Shown here piece by piece: positions 11,076-23,192 of a stretch of 64,000 nt of DNA. Source of the DNA: Bretschneidera sinensis. Lineage: Eukaryota > Streptophyta > Magnoliopsida > Brassicales > Akaniaceae. The translations under genes were made by a program, and so were the position numbers. The notes beneath the pieces were generated by a model. The model did not search any database. It was not told the origin of the DNA and saw only the letters and a list, made by a program, of their open reading frames with translations. The DNA lies in NCBI GenBank assembly GCA_023935145.1, contig CM043699.1, positions 63,158,138 through 63,222,137 on the forward strand. The letters are read 5' to 3'. Positions within the stretch are counted from its first letter, which is position 1, and every line of letters begins with the position of its first letter.

Positions 11076-12739
11076 AATTCCCCCACACTTAAACAATGCT
11101 TGTCCTCAAGCATACAATAGCTCAAGTACGTGGCTTCTCATCATCGTTCCTTCTTCTACCTTTACTCATCCTCTATAATCCAAATTATCATGCCTTAAAG
11201 ATTTAAATCGAAGGACAAATAAGAAGCGAACAATTTCATAGTGTAAATTCTTATAAACCACACCATGAACAATCACCACAATGATCTACTCGAAATCAAA
11301 ATGCAATAGGATTTAACACCCTCTCATTGGATTCATTCAATACGCTCAAAGTGTTTAGGGTATCGATGAACTCTCAAGTCAAAACATAGAAGATCTTAAC
11401 CATAAGCTTGCTAATATATCACATCGATGGATTGAATTGAATGCAAAGAATCTAAGGGTCTTAAATGGGTTGTAACGGGGCTTAGGTAAGGTGTGGTGAG
11501 AAGGAATTTTTAGGTACTTTTATCAGAGGAATTATACCAACTTCTCCACACAAAGCACAACTCAATAATGTCAAATGTTTTCTTCAATCAATTCACTTCC
11601 AAACAATTAAAATTGCACAACTTTTCTCTCTTTTTGACCGGCTATATTTTTTTTTTCTTTCTTTGATTTTTTTTTTCTTTTTATCTGGCTGCCTATTTTC
11701 TTTTTTTTTTTCTTTCTTTTTTGCAATTCAAGGCACTTGTAACTTGAATCACTTTATTCCCAGCATCTTTCAATCCTTTCAGAGATAATTTGAAGCTTCA
11801 TGTGAACAAGTTAGTACAATCCTTCAATTAGAGGTTCAAAAGAGGGAAATCGACAAAAGAATGGGTTGACATTTCTTATACCATGGTTAACTTCCAACAA
11901 AAAGGCCAAGGTTCAAAATTGGCTTTCTAAGGTAAAAATCAAGGTAGGCTTTTTAAGAAAGCTAAATGGTTCCACCTAAATGCTCTTTATTAATTCAATG
12001 CATCCAATTCAACAATGTAGTTTCGTGACATGCATAACAAAGCAAGTTTTAGAAAAATCAACTATGTGTGACAATCACTCAATTAAGAAAATGGAGCATA
12101 ATATAATATGAATGCTCATTGGCTCAAAAGCACACAAAAAGGGTCATGTGCATTAGATCCAACACATTTTTCATTCAATCAATCATCAGGAGCAGTTAAT
12201 CACTATGTAGTAAATAAGAATTCAACCGTTCATGCTAATCCCTTATTACGCTTCAATTTATCTCAATAATTCACAATAATCTAGATCATTTAAGACAAGC
12301 ATTGACAGAATCTAGAATTCAGAAGAGAATGATCACAAACAAGAACTAAAGTATCACTTGGATTTTTGAAAATTTTCTTGAAAAGTGAAGTTCAGAGTAA
12401 AATCAAATTCAAATTCATATGTTAGAGACCGTCCCCCATACTTAATCCATACATTGTCCTCAATGTATCAAAAATAGATGCTCAAAATCTATAAAAGAAC
12501 AAGAGTAAGTAGAAAACTCCCCTGAAAATGTTGAGCATCAACTAAGATATCAGTCACGTGCTTGGGGGCGAAGGTTGTGTGAATCCCATGTAAGCAAAGA
12601 AAGCTGTCATGTTTTGTCCATTCTGGAAACTTGGTCTTCAAGTCTTGCAAGCTGATCGCCAAAATAAAGAAAAAAATAAAACAAATAAAACAAGGAAAGT
12701 AAGACAAAAAGTTGGGTTGCCTCCCAAAAGCGCTAAGTT
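11076..12739 (-). other. 3' untranslated region of element C
   Basis: No credible gene in 1.66 kb; an ORF at 12489-12707 is not supported. Features read on the minus strand: the post-pol block at 12711-12758 (GCGCT, then GGGAGGCAACCC), a perfect 8-bp stem-loop at 12449-12468 (arms ATACATTG and CAATGTAT, loop TCCT), a polypurine-like tract beside it at 12430-12443, a long purine-rich tract at 11640-11725, and a second polypurine tract touching the LTR at 11076-11090. Confidence 0.75.
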
Positions 12740-15406
12740 TTACGTCTTCAGCCAGACACTCTTATTCCCTCCTAGATAAACATAGGTTGAATGCACCAGC
12801 CACTGCTTCATTGCCAAATTCGGTGCTTGTATGCTTTGGAGAGGCCTCAAGGATGTCATCAGTAACATCCGCAAATTCTGGCTTGATATATGCTCTTGTG
12901 AAGCCATGGGTAATGCATATTTCAGATGAACTGTTAAGGGTTTCAATTCCAATTTTGGTGCCTGCACAATAGAAGGAAGAAGTTTTGCGTGAGAAAGATG
13001 CAACTCAATGTAAGACACATCATACCTTACAGGTTTAAGTGATTCCAATTCGTAGATTGCATCCTGTAGGTCGGACTCCAACACAAACTTCTTCGTGATC
13101 TTTCGTAGCCCTTCAAGAGTGAGATGTCTGCTAAGTGTAACTTTTAGCTTATCATCATCAACTAGATCAAAGATTTCATGTGCCAACGGGTCAATAACAT
13201 CCATAACAAAAACAGAAGACACATCATTAGGGTACCTCATGGCGTCATAAATATTGAATTTAATAATTTCACCATCAAATTCCATTGTGAGTGTACCATC
13301 ATGCACATCAATTTTTGTCCTAGATGTTTTTAGAAATGGCCTTCCTAATAACATTAATGTTGAATTAGAAGAGTCATCTTCTTCCATGTCAAGAACATAA
13401 AAATAAGCAGGAAAGACCAACCCATTAACTTGTACTAAGACATCCTCCAAAACTCCTTCAGGATATACATTAGATCTATCAGCAAGTTGAATAATCACAC
13501 CTGTTTCTTTTAATGGACCAATATTCAAAGATGAATAAATAGAGAGAGGCATGACATTTATTGAAGCTCCTAGATCTAGCATTGCTCTTTCAATCCTAAC
13601 ATCACCTAGTTTGCAAGGGATAGTAAACATACTTGGGTCCTTGCATTTTGGAGGTAATTTTTTCTGGAGAATGGCTGAAACATTTTCTCCCATACTTATC
13701 ATTTCATTACCTTTCAACTTCCTCTTGTTGGTGCACAACTCCTTGAGAAATTTAGCATATCGAGGCACTTGTTTAATTGCATCAAGTAAAGGAATATTTA
13801 CCTCAACCTTGCGAAAAGTTTCAAGAATTTCCTTCTCTTTCTCCTCTTTTTTCGATTTATTCACTCTAGTAGGAAAGGGAGAATTTGTCACCAATGCCTT
13901 TGGTTGTTCACTATCGAGTCCTCTAGGCTGTTCAGTTTGAGGTTGAGAAGCAACTACTTCTTTTTCAATTTCTTCTCCACGTGCTGCCTTACTGGGTTCT
14001 TTCAACTCCTTCCTGCTTCTCAAGGTAACTGCACTAGTATTTTGTTTTGGGTTAACAATAGTTTGGGAGGGCAATTTACCTTGAGATTCCAGTCGGTTCA
14101 CAGAAGATGCCAGTTGACTCATTTAGTTCTCCAATTGTTGAATGCTTGTTCTTGTCTCCTGTTGAAATTGTTGTGTGTTAGTTGCAAGTGATTTAACAAT
14201 TTCTTCTAGAGATATACCTGAACTTGTGGAGTTTTGTTGTGGTGGTGGAACAGGCGGTCTATGCTGAAAGTGTTGGAATGGTGGTCTTGCTCCATAGCTG
14301 AAATTAGGATGATCCCTCCATCCTGGGTTGTAGGTATTTGAGTAGGGATCGTATTTCCTTTGTGGTGGGCTTGGAAATCCTCCAGCTGCATTGGCATGCT
14401 CATAGGAATCATCTTGAAGTGTAGGGCACATATCAGTTGGATGACCGATGGTGGCACATATCCCACAAGCTTTCACTTGTTGCATATTTCCTACAGCTAA
14501 CTGTTGGACAACAGAAGTTAGATTGGATATTTGATTTTCAATGGAAGATATACTTACCTCATTCACCCTCATTGGAGATGTGTCCTGCCTGAATCCAAAT
14601 TGTTGTGAGTTAGCGGCCATGATGGAGATCAATTCTCTAGCGTCACGAGGAGTTTTGTTCACTATGGCACCTCCACTCGCTGCATCCATCATCTTCCTTT
14701 CCATGGGTAGGAGCCCTTCGTAGAAATATTGAATGAGGAACTGTTCAAAAATTCCATGTTGTGGGCAGCTTGCACAGAGTTGCTTAAATCTTTCCCAATA
14801 CTCGTGAAGGGTCTCTGTATCTTTCTGTTTTATTTCATATATTTCCCTTCTAATGCCAACAGCTCGTGATGCAGGGAAAAATTTATCAAGAAATAATCTC
14901 ACTATCTCCATCCATGTGATTATAGAGCTAGGGGGCAAATAAAATAACCAATCCTTTGCTTTTTCAGTCAGCGAGAATGGAAAAGCACATAATTTGATTT
15001 GATCTTCAGTCACTCCTTGTGGTTTCATGCTTGAACATACCACGTGGAATTCCTTCAGATACTTGTGAGGATCTTCATTCTCAAGACCACGAAAAGTTGG
15101 GAGCAAATGGATCAATCCAGATTTTAACTCAAAACCCACTTCCAAAGCTGGATATGTAATGCAGAGTGGCTGTTGATTTAAATTTGGTGCAGCCAATTCC
15201 CTTAAAGTTCTCTCTTGATTGGCCATTGCTTCTTTTGTTTCAGAATCGCTAGATGAATCAACTAAGTCAGGTACTGAATTAAATCCGGGGGGTGAAGATG
15301 AAGATGTTTGTTTGTCACGCAATTTAGCTTCCTTCCTCAACTCCCGAGCTGTCTTCTCAATCTCAGGATCGTATTGGAGTTCACCTACACGAGAAGATCG
15401 AAGCAT
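12740..15406 (-). pseudogene. Gag-protease polyprotein of element C, one internal stop
   Basis: The best preserved frame in the window. I take the start as the Met at 15404-15406 (MLRSSRVGEL), because the longer frame upstream reads through primer site and LTR. Capsid-type retrotransposon gag sequence covers about 14650-15200. A CCHC zinc knuckle (CGICATIGHPTDMC) follows at about 14430-14475, then proline/glutamine-rich sequence. One TAA at 14123-14125, probably from CAA, separates gag from protease. The aspartic protease has its active site as LDLGAS, the form usual in Athila elements, around 13570, and a conserved LLGRPFLK box near 13340. The frame then passes into a duplicated piece of the protease-RT linker and ends at 12740. 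No RT follows. It would form particles and process gag if expressed, but could not copy itself. Confidence 0.88.
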
Positions 15407-15430
15407 TAAAATAAATCTAATGAACACAAA

Positions 15431-15448
15431 TCCCCGGCAATGGCGCCA
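15431..15448 (-). other. Primer binding site (tRNA-Asp) of element C
   Basis: Reverse complement of TCCCCGGCAATGGCGCCA, the Athila-type primer site, within a few bases of the 5' LTR end. One base differs from the site usual in Athila elements. Confidence 0.85.
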
Positions 15449-15454
15449 AAAATT

Positions 15455-16702
15455 TGGTGGGTGTCGAATCCAACAAATAATAAAATTCTCACTCTCAAAA
15501 ATACAAATTGTAACAGTGATGAGCAAGGTCGAATCCACAGGGATTGGGTAGATTTATTTTAATGAAAATTAAAGCGGAGAAAAGGGGGGTTTGAAATTTC
15601 TGAGTGAAATAAAAGAGAAAGCAATTATAATCAACTAAAAACTAAGGAGAAATCAATATCGGGCAAATATCCAACCGAAGGTATAATTTCAGAATTGGTT
15701 CAGAGAATTGATCACAGATACAAGGATAAAATCTTTAATTCTTCACCAAATTGGTTATGATTGCTAACAAGCTCTAACAACCTATCTCTCCTTACTTTCT
15801 CGATAACCAAAACAAGCTCTTTGATTACTTCCCTTGTTAATAAACAACCCTAAATAATCTCTTAGGATTTAATCTATCGATAGCATTAATAATTAGAGAG
15901 ACTACCAATTCTAGCCAACAAATACACAAGCTCGATTCATTTAGACTATGTTATATATCTCCATAACATAAATTGAAAATCTGGTTATAATCAACTTTGT
16001 TATTTTACCACTAATATTAGAACGTTTAAACAATTACGGATTTAAAGTTCTAAATGGCAATTTATTGACCTGATAATTGAACAATGGGCCATTTGCATCA
16101 ATCAACCAAGACAATAATTGATAATAAATACATAAGATATATAAATAATGAAGAAATAAAAGAGCAATGAAAATTATTTAGATGTCACAATTCTTGAAGA
16201 ACCAAGACTTCAATTATCCTTCAATTGGAAGAAGAGTATTTAGCTACTCATAATTAAAAGAAAACCTAAAGAAAAGAGAAGAGGGATTTTCTATTCAACA
16301 GCCACCTCTTATGTCCGAGCTTCTTTTTTTTCTTTCAGCTAGGGTTAGTATTTATAACTTTCAAAACCCGCGGGCTAGCGCTGCAGCCTCAGCTTTCTGG
16401 CGCTGCAACACCAAGTGGCTGCCCCTTCTTCATATTATCACCATGCTGGCGCTGCAGCTCCAGATTGCTGCCTCTTCTTCATATTATCACTATGCAAGTG
16501 CTGCAGCCTCAGCTTTCTGGCACTGCAGCTCCAGGTTGCTGCCCCATCTTCACAAATCTCTTGATTTTGACTTCAATTTTATTCAACTCCTCAATCTACT
16601 CCACAAAATACGAAACATAATCAAAATCCAAGATTTAAGCATTTATAATCATTAAAACATGAGGAATTATAACAAATATATAGATATTATGAATCCTTAT
16701 CA
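15455..16702 (-). repeat. 5' LTR of element C
   Basis: About 1248 bp between TGGTGGG and TTATCA in plus orientation; the exact start could be 15455 or 15462. Minus-strand TATA box at 16348-16357. GC-rich GCTGCAG repeats at 16376-16535 lie directly upstream of it, with the middle copy shorter than in the 3' LTR. A reading frame at 16311-16655 is a by-product of these repeats. Confidence 0.85.
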
Positions 16703-17160
16703 TGTATTTGTTTGGGTATGATTGAGTCTGGTGGATCTTTTTTATAGATTTGTCCATTGCTGTGGTATTGTCATTTAGATATATCGTCGTCTTTTGATAA
16801 CTTATAAGTTAGGTCATGTGTGCTTGAAAGTAAAGAATAATTCATATCAATTACATTAGGGTTTATACGTGCGCTTTAATTGAATATATTCTGATTGTCT
16901 GTTTGAGATGTGAAACTTGCAATAAAGATAAAAACAACTAAATCAAGTTAGGATTAGGGCAACGAACCTAGGGAGGATTTTCGGAACCTTGTGTTTCTTT
17001 ATTATATCCATCAATCTATTTACACAATTTTCACACAATTCAGATTCTTTCATTTAATCTTTTATCGTTTGTATTGAGGTTTACACCTTCTTTTGTAATT
17101 GGTTTGTTTCCCCGGCAACGGTGCCAAAATTTGATTACGCCCAAAATTTGGTTTGTTTCC
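16703..17160 (+). repeat. 5' LTR remnant of D with an inverted primer-site segment
   Basis: 16703-17108 matches 22724-23129 of the 3' LTR. At 17109-17142 the sequence is the reverse complement of an LTR end plus tRNA-Asp primer site (TCCCCGGCAACGGTGCCA at 17109-17126, then TTTGATTACGCCC). Flanking copies of GGTTTGTTTCC at 17101-17111 and 17150-17160 suggest a small inversion or template switch between short repeats. The primer site is in the wrong orientation for this plus-strand element. Confidence 0.8.
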
Positions 17161-20100
17161 ATGGCTCATGATTTTGATCCTTTTAAGAGTTTTCTTGTTA
17201 ATTTTGAGATTGATTTATTTGATGATAAGACTTATATAGTTAATATTTATGTTGTTTTTGAGAAATCTCAGGATTATGGCACTCGGGCATGGCACCCAAG
17301 GTTCAAGGAGTTTCCTGAAAGAAGCGAAAAACAAATCCCCTCAAGTTTGGAAGCACCTAAAGTTGAATTGAAGCCACTATCTAAGGGTTTAAAGGATGCC
17401 TTTCTCGGTCCAGGTGATACCTTTCCTGTTGTTATTTCATCTGAATTATCTGAGACCCTAATTGCACATAAATCAGCCTTAGGATGGAGCATGGCTGATT
17501 TGAAGGGAATTAGTCCCCTGATCTGCTCCCATAAAATAAATTTGGATGAAGGAACCAGTCCTCGTAGAGACCCTCAACATAGACTTAACCCCACTATGAA
17601 AGAAGTAGTGAAAAATGAAGTGTTGAAACTGTTAGATGTGGGTATTATATATCCTATAGCTGATAGTAAATGGGTAAGTCCTACACAAGTCGTTCCCAAA
17701 AAGTCCGGAGTCACTATGGTAATGAATGACCTAGGAGAGTTAGTCCCTACCAAACTTGTGACCGGGTGGTGTATGTGTATTGATTACCGAAAATTAAATG
17801 CTGCCACCCGGAAAGACCATTTCCCACTCCCTTTTATTGATCAAATTCTTGAGTGTGTAGCTGGTCATCCTTTTTACTGTTTCTTAGATGGTTATTCTGG
17901 CTATTATCAAATTGAAATTGCATTAGAAGATCAGGATAAAACCACTTTTACTTGTCCCTTTGGTACTTACGCTTTTCATAGAATGCCATTTGGATTGTGT
18001 ATTGCACATGTCACTTTTCAACATTGCATGATGAGTGTTTTTAGTGACATGGTTGAAAATTGCATTAAGGTTTTTATGGATGACCTAACTGTTTTTGGAT
18101 CTTCATTTGATACATGCTTAATGAATTTGGAAAGAGTATTAATTCGATGTGAGGAAAAAGAATTGGTTTTAAACTAGGAAAAATGTCATTTCATGGTACC
18201 ATCCAGTATTGTCTTAGGGTATATTGTCTCTTTTAAAGGAATAGAGGTTGATCAATCTAAGATTGAATTAATCTCTAAATTGCCTACACCTAAGACAATA
18301 AAGGATGTGAGATATTTCCTTGGTCATGCTGGCTTTTATAGGAGGTTCATACAAAAATTTTCCAACATATCTAGACCACTGTGTGCCCTCCTAATTAAAG
18401 ATGCCCCATTTGAGTGGACTCAAGCTTGTCAAGAGGCCTTTAAAACACTGATTGGTAAGCTTACATCAGCACCTATAATGCAGTCACCTGATTGGAATTT
18501 ACCCTTTGAAATCATGTGTGATGCTAGTGACTACGCTGTAGGTGCTGTTCATGGACAGCGAAGAGAGGGAAAACCATTTGCATTTACTATGCTAGTAAAA
18601 CTTTAAATAGTGCTCAAATGAATTACTCTACAACTGAAAAAGAATTTCTAGCCGTAGTATTTGCTTTAGATAAATTTCATGCTTATTTAATTGGTTCCCT
18701 TATTCTTATTTTTACAGATCATGCAGCACTCAAGTACCTTCTTACAAAGAAGGATGCTAAAGCACGACTGATCCAATGGATCCTCCTCCTACAAGAATTC
18801 GACATCACCATCAAAGACAAAAAAAGAGTGGAAAATGTGGTGGTTGATCATCTTTCGAGACTTACTTTCAAGGACACTTGTGATGACATGCCAATCAAGG
18901 ATGATTTTCTAGATGAGCAATTACTATCCATTACTTCTCTACCTTGGTTTGCTCACATTGTAAATTATTTGACTACAGGTGAGATACCAATGGATTGGAG
19001 TGCTCAAGACAAGAGGAAATTCTTATACGAGGTATGTAATTTCTATTGGGATGACCCCTATCTTTTCAAGCATTTCCCTGACCAAATTCTAAGGCGTTGC
19101 ATCCCTAATGAAGAGATTGCAAGTGTCTTAGACTTTTGTCACTCACAAGCTTGTGGAGGTCACTTTTCAATGAAAAAAACCACTGCAAAAATTTTGTAGT
19201 GTGGATTTTATTGGCCTTCCTTGTTTAAAGATGCAAACACCTACTGTCACTCATGTGAAAGGTGTCAAAAGTTAGGAGTTGTGTCCCGTCGAAATATGAT
19301 GCCCTTAAACCCTATCTTAGTAATTGAAATTTTTGATTGTTGGGGTATCGATTTTGTGGGACCCTTTCCTCCTTCCTTTGGATACCAATACATCATTGTG
19401 GCAATAGAATATGTATCTAAGTGGGTAGAGGCCGCAGTTTGTCGAAGCAATGATAATAGAACGGTAATCAAATTTCTCAAAGAAAATGTGTTATCTCGAT
19501 TTGGTACACCACGTGCTATAATTAGTGATCAAGGTACACATTTTTGCAACCGTTCTTTTGAAGCTTTAATGCGAAAATACGGGGTGTTACATAAAATTTC
19601 TACTGCCTATCATCCTCAGACTAGTGGGTAAGTAGAGCTTGCTAATAGGGAGATTAAACAAATTTTAGAAAAAATGGTTAACCCGGATCGCAAGGATTGG
19701 TCTTTGAGACTAATTGATGCACTTTGGGCTTACCGTACAGCTTATAAAACTCCCTTAGGTATGTCACTTTATCGGCTTGTTTTCGAAAAGCCTTGCCACT
19801 TACCTTTAGAGCTCAAGCATCGAGCGTATTGGGCAATCAAATCTTTTAATTTTGACATAGGAGAGGCCGGTAAGCTTCAGAAATATCAGTTGACCGAGTT
19901 AGAGGAGTTAAGGAATGACGCTTATGAGAACTCTAGAATCTATAAGGCTAAGATGAAAGTATTCCATGATAAAAATATTTTGAAGAAAATGTTTAAACCG
20001 AATGATCGGGTGTTCTTATACCAATCTAGACTCCATAAGCATCTTGGAAAATTTCGGTCGAGGATGACCGGCCCTTTTGTAGTGAAAACTGTTTTTGAAA

Positions 20101-20186
20101 ATGGGGTGGTAGAAATTGAGGATATTAAGGATGGTCGAATTTTTAAAGTCAATGGTCAACGACTTAAGATCTTAATTGATAGGTAA
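17161..20186 (+). pseudogene. Pol relic of element D (RT, RNase H, integrase)
   Basis: Starts at ATG 17161, just after the rearranged primer region, with a short remnant of protease-RT linker. RT follows (about 17600-18470) with DYRKLNAATRKDHFPLP and the catalytic box FMDD intact. RNase H covers about 18500-18870, with a frameshift near 18590 after the GQRREGKPF segment. The integrase zinc finger (HSQACGGH and CERCQ) is at about 19140-19265. The integrase core with D, D and E (GIDFVGPF, IISDQ, VELANREIK) is at about 19340-19650, and the C-terminal domain runs to 20186. In-frame stops at 18175-18177, 19197-19199 and 19629-19631 replace Trp or Gln. Domains are complete from RT to integrase, but no gag or working protease is encoded. 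Confidence 0.9.
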
Positions 20187-21941
20187 GATCTGGAAGTGGA
20201 AGACATTCCACTCATGGATCTTGTTTATTCACCTTGACCACACAACAAAGGTACGTTTTACTTTTTTTTTTTCCTTCTTTTGTTTTGTTTGTTTGTTTTG
20301 TTTTTTTTTATTATTGAGTGCATTTTAATTTTAATTTTTAGTGTGCTAACACACGGTGGGAGTCTTAATGGTACACTGCAGTTGCTTTCTTTTTGTTTGT
20401 TCTATGTTGTAGATCGGACTTTCAACAAGAAGTTTAGCATGCAGTTCATATGGAGGTGCACAAATTTCAGCTTCCGTGCACTGTTGCGTACAAAGGGAGT
20501 TTCCTTTATCTTTTCTTTAACATTGAGGACAACGTAATTTTTCAGTTGAGGGTGGAGGAAACATATTCTTTTTTTCTTTCATTGAACTGCTTGGTGTCAT
20601 CTTCCTTTACTGCTTGGTGTCATCTTTGTTTGCGTTTAGCATGCTTTATGTTAGTCTTAGAGTCAATTTACATGTCAATGATATAAACTTAATTGAGACA
20701 GCATATAGCATTTAGGAGAAGTTAAATCTTACTTCAGTTTGAAATTAATTTAAGCATCAATCTTCATTTGGTTTGAGACTCTAGTTTGTGGTAAAATAGT
20801 ATGATTAGTCTTAAACATTTAGAAAAGTTTTATGTGTGATTATTTTGTGAATATTTTTGCGGTTTCGACAAGCTCTAGAACTTACTTGATAACCACTTGA
20901 GGCGAATTTCTAGAATGCACACTACTTAGGATATGATATAGGCCATTTTTGAACCGTTTGAGCCTTTCAAACCTACCATTGCTATATTTATCACTAGTCA
21001 CCTATTTGAGCCTTTTTCTTGAAAAGAAAAATTGAGCCTTGTTTCTTTCGATAAACCATGTACTTACCTTGATGAGCCTAAAAATATTTTATCCTTACCT
21101 TTCTTTTAAAAGAACTTAGTTATACACATGTTGTGAGAAGCACTTAAAAGGAGTAAGGGTGGAAATATGAAAAAATATCACTACCACAACCCAAGTACAT
21201 TAAAGGAGATAAGTTGGGGGTTGTGGAAAAGAAAAGAAAAAAAATGATGAAAAAGAAGGTGAATGGTTATGTGCCAAAATAAAAAATAAAAAATAAATGA
21301 ATTATGGCAAAGAAAGAAGAAAGAAAGAAAAAGAAAAGAAAAAATGGTGATTTGTTGAAAGAAATGCTCGAAAAATGGTTGAAAGAGTTGGGTGTTGAAG
21401 TAAAGGTTATCAAGTGCTTAAAGTGATTGTGTTTAAAGCTAAGAGATTGAGTTCTTTTACTTATGAATCCTTCCCATTCTTCATTAGCCTTTACCTTAGC
21501 CTAACGTTACAAGCTTATTAAAGACCATTTGATCCAATGTAGTGTGATTTTTCTACAATAGTGGAGAGTGGTTTGAAATGTAAGCATATGGAGCTTGTTT
21601 TTGTGATTGATGTCACGAAATTTATTATTTTTTAGAGGACAAGACTTGTATTCATGAATGTTATGTATAAAATCATCCGGGTGTTTGGATTAATGGATTG
21701 TGGTAAGATGGATGTTAAGAGTCAATAACGATTTTAAGAATGATGTTTGGATTATTTTTGGACTTGAGTGATATTTAATGATTCTATGTGCCGTGTGCTA
21801 TGTGTGATTTTTGAGACAAAAGTGAATTACTCTTGGTTTAACACTAATATTGCTTTTCATTTACTTTGATTCCCACCGTAGAATTCATCCTTTGTTTTCG
21901 CTTGAATTGCTAAGGACTAGCAATAAGCTAGTTGGGGTTTG
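20187..21941 (+). other. 3' untranslated region of element D
   Basis: No gene is supported. A decayed stem-loop of the family type (ACATTG-AGGA-CAACGT) is at 20519-20537. A long GAAA-rich purine tract occupies 21210-21350. The likely polypurine tract AGTTGGGG at 21930-21937 precedes the 3' LTR. The conserved GGGAGGCANCCC block of A, B and C was not found here. Confidence 0.65.
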
Positions 21942-23192
21942 TGATGAGATTCATAAAATTCTTCTCAACAGTGGTTAATTGTTAGCATTTTAGTATTGAT
22001 CTCGGTCTTTATTGTGCTGTTATGTGTTAATAACTCTAAAGTAATATTATTGGACCACTGACTTATTTCAGTGCAATTTTCAGGTACTTTCAGTTTGAAA
22101 GAGAAAAAGAAGTGATAGTTGCTTAAAAGGCCAAGATCCTATGCTTCTGGAAGAACAAGATGGACTGCTGCCTGTATTACGATCGAGCACACAAGCAGTG
22201 TGATCGAGTGCACATCCCACATCGACCAAGAAGTACTCTGCAGCGCAGCTGTGATCGAGTGCACTCAGGCAGTATCCCAAATCGGTTAGAAAACACATAG
22301 CACTCTGGGAGTTTGCCTATATAAGACCCACTCCACTTCAGCTTTAGGCATCAATCGGAGCTCATCTGAAATCATCAGAGAGTGAATCCAGAGGGCCTTT
22401 AGGAGCAATCCGAAGTATACTTTTGGAGGGCAAACTGAGGAATCATCGAAGCTTTCGCTACCAAGGAGGAGATGATTGTTGAGAGGCCGGAGGCAACTCA
22501 AGGAAGCATGAGCTTCATGGCATGCTAGTCTCCAATCAAGGCGAAGGGATGAATCCCTAGGTGTAGTTGTTCTTATTTTCCTTTATTTGATTCAATTGTA
22601 GTTTGGTATTATTTTCATTAAACATTGTTATATTTTATTCTTTAATTTAATTAGTAGATTTCTTATTAGTCTGGTGATTGCATGCTTCTTTTCTATATAA
22701 ATCTAGTCATGCTCTTCTTATGTGTATTTGTTTGGGTGTGATTGAGTCCGGTAGATCTTTTTTATAGATTTGTCCATTGCTGCAGTATTGTCATTTAGAT
22801 ATATCGTCGTCTTTTGATAACTTATAAGTTAGGTCATGTGTGCTTGAAAGTAAAAAATAATCATATCAATTACATTAGGGTTTATACATGCGCTTTAATT
22901 GAATATATTCCGATTGTCTGTTTGGGATATGAAACTTGCAATAAAGATAAAAACAACTGAATCAAGTTAGGATTAGGGCAACGAACCTAGGGAGGATTTT
23001 CGAAACCTTGTTGTTTCTTTATTATGTCCATCAATCTATTTACACAATTTTCACACAATTCAGATTCTTTCATTTAATCTTTTATCGTTTGTGTTGAGGT
23101 TTAAACCTTCTTTTTTAATTGGTTTGTTTCCCTGTGGAATCGACACCCCAAAGCTATACTATAATTACCGCGTTATACTTTGGGCGAAATCA
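21942..23192 (+). repeat. 3' LTR of element D
   Basis: Begins TGATGAG after the polypurine tract and ends GGGCGAAATCA, beyond which copia RT sequence starts. Four or five GATCGAG or GATCGAGTGCAC motifs lie at about 22172-22270, followed by a TATA box CTATATAAG at 22317-22325. The start is set by analogy with other Athila LTRs and could be 21940. Confidence 0.8.

Larger units (their letters stand above)
10099..16702 (-). mobile_element. Athila-like element C: gag-protease only
   Basis: 5' LTR at 15455-16702, tRNA-Asp primer site at 15431-15448, gag-protease at 12740-15406, 3' region at 11076-12739, and truncated 3' LTR at 10099-11075. RT, RNase H and integrase are missing: protease runs directly into the conserved post-pol block at 12711-12758. 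This is an internally deleted, non-autonomous Athila-type element. It is inserted in the 5' LTR of element D, and its outer 3' LTR end (about 286 bp) is deleted. Confidence 0.88.
16703..23192 (+). mobile_element. Athila-like element D: pol without gag
   Basis: 5' LTR remnant at 16703-17108, scrambled primer site at 17109-17142, pol at 17161-20186, 3' region at 20187-21941, and 3' LTR at 21942-23192. Gag and nearly all protease are missing. It lies in the copia element, whose RT resumes directly after the 3' LTR end at 23192. Element C is inserted at its left; the 5' LTR upstream of 16703 has been lost together with the end of C and the copia gag to RT start. Confidence 0.85.

Noticed and set aside
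15407..15538. An N-terminal extension of the element C gag frame
   Set aside because: It translates the LTR end and the tRNA-Asp primer site; the start at 15406 is outside them.
16311..16655. 114-codon ORF on the plus strand
   Set aside because: It lies in the LTR of element C and is produced by the GCTGCAG repeats (AASAFW-type repetition).
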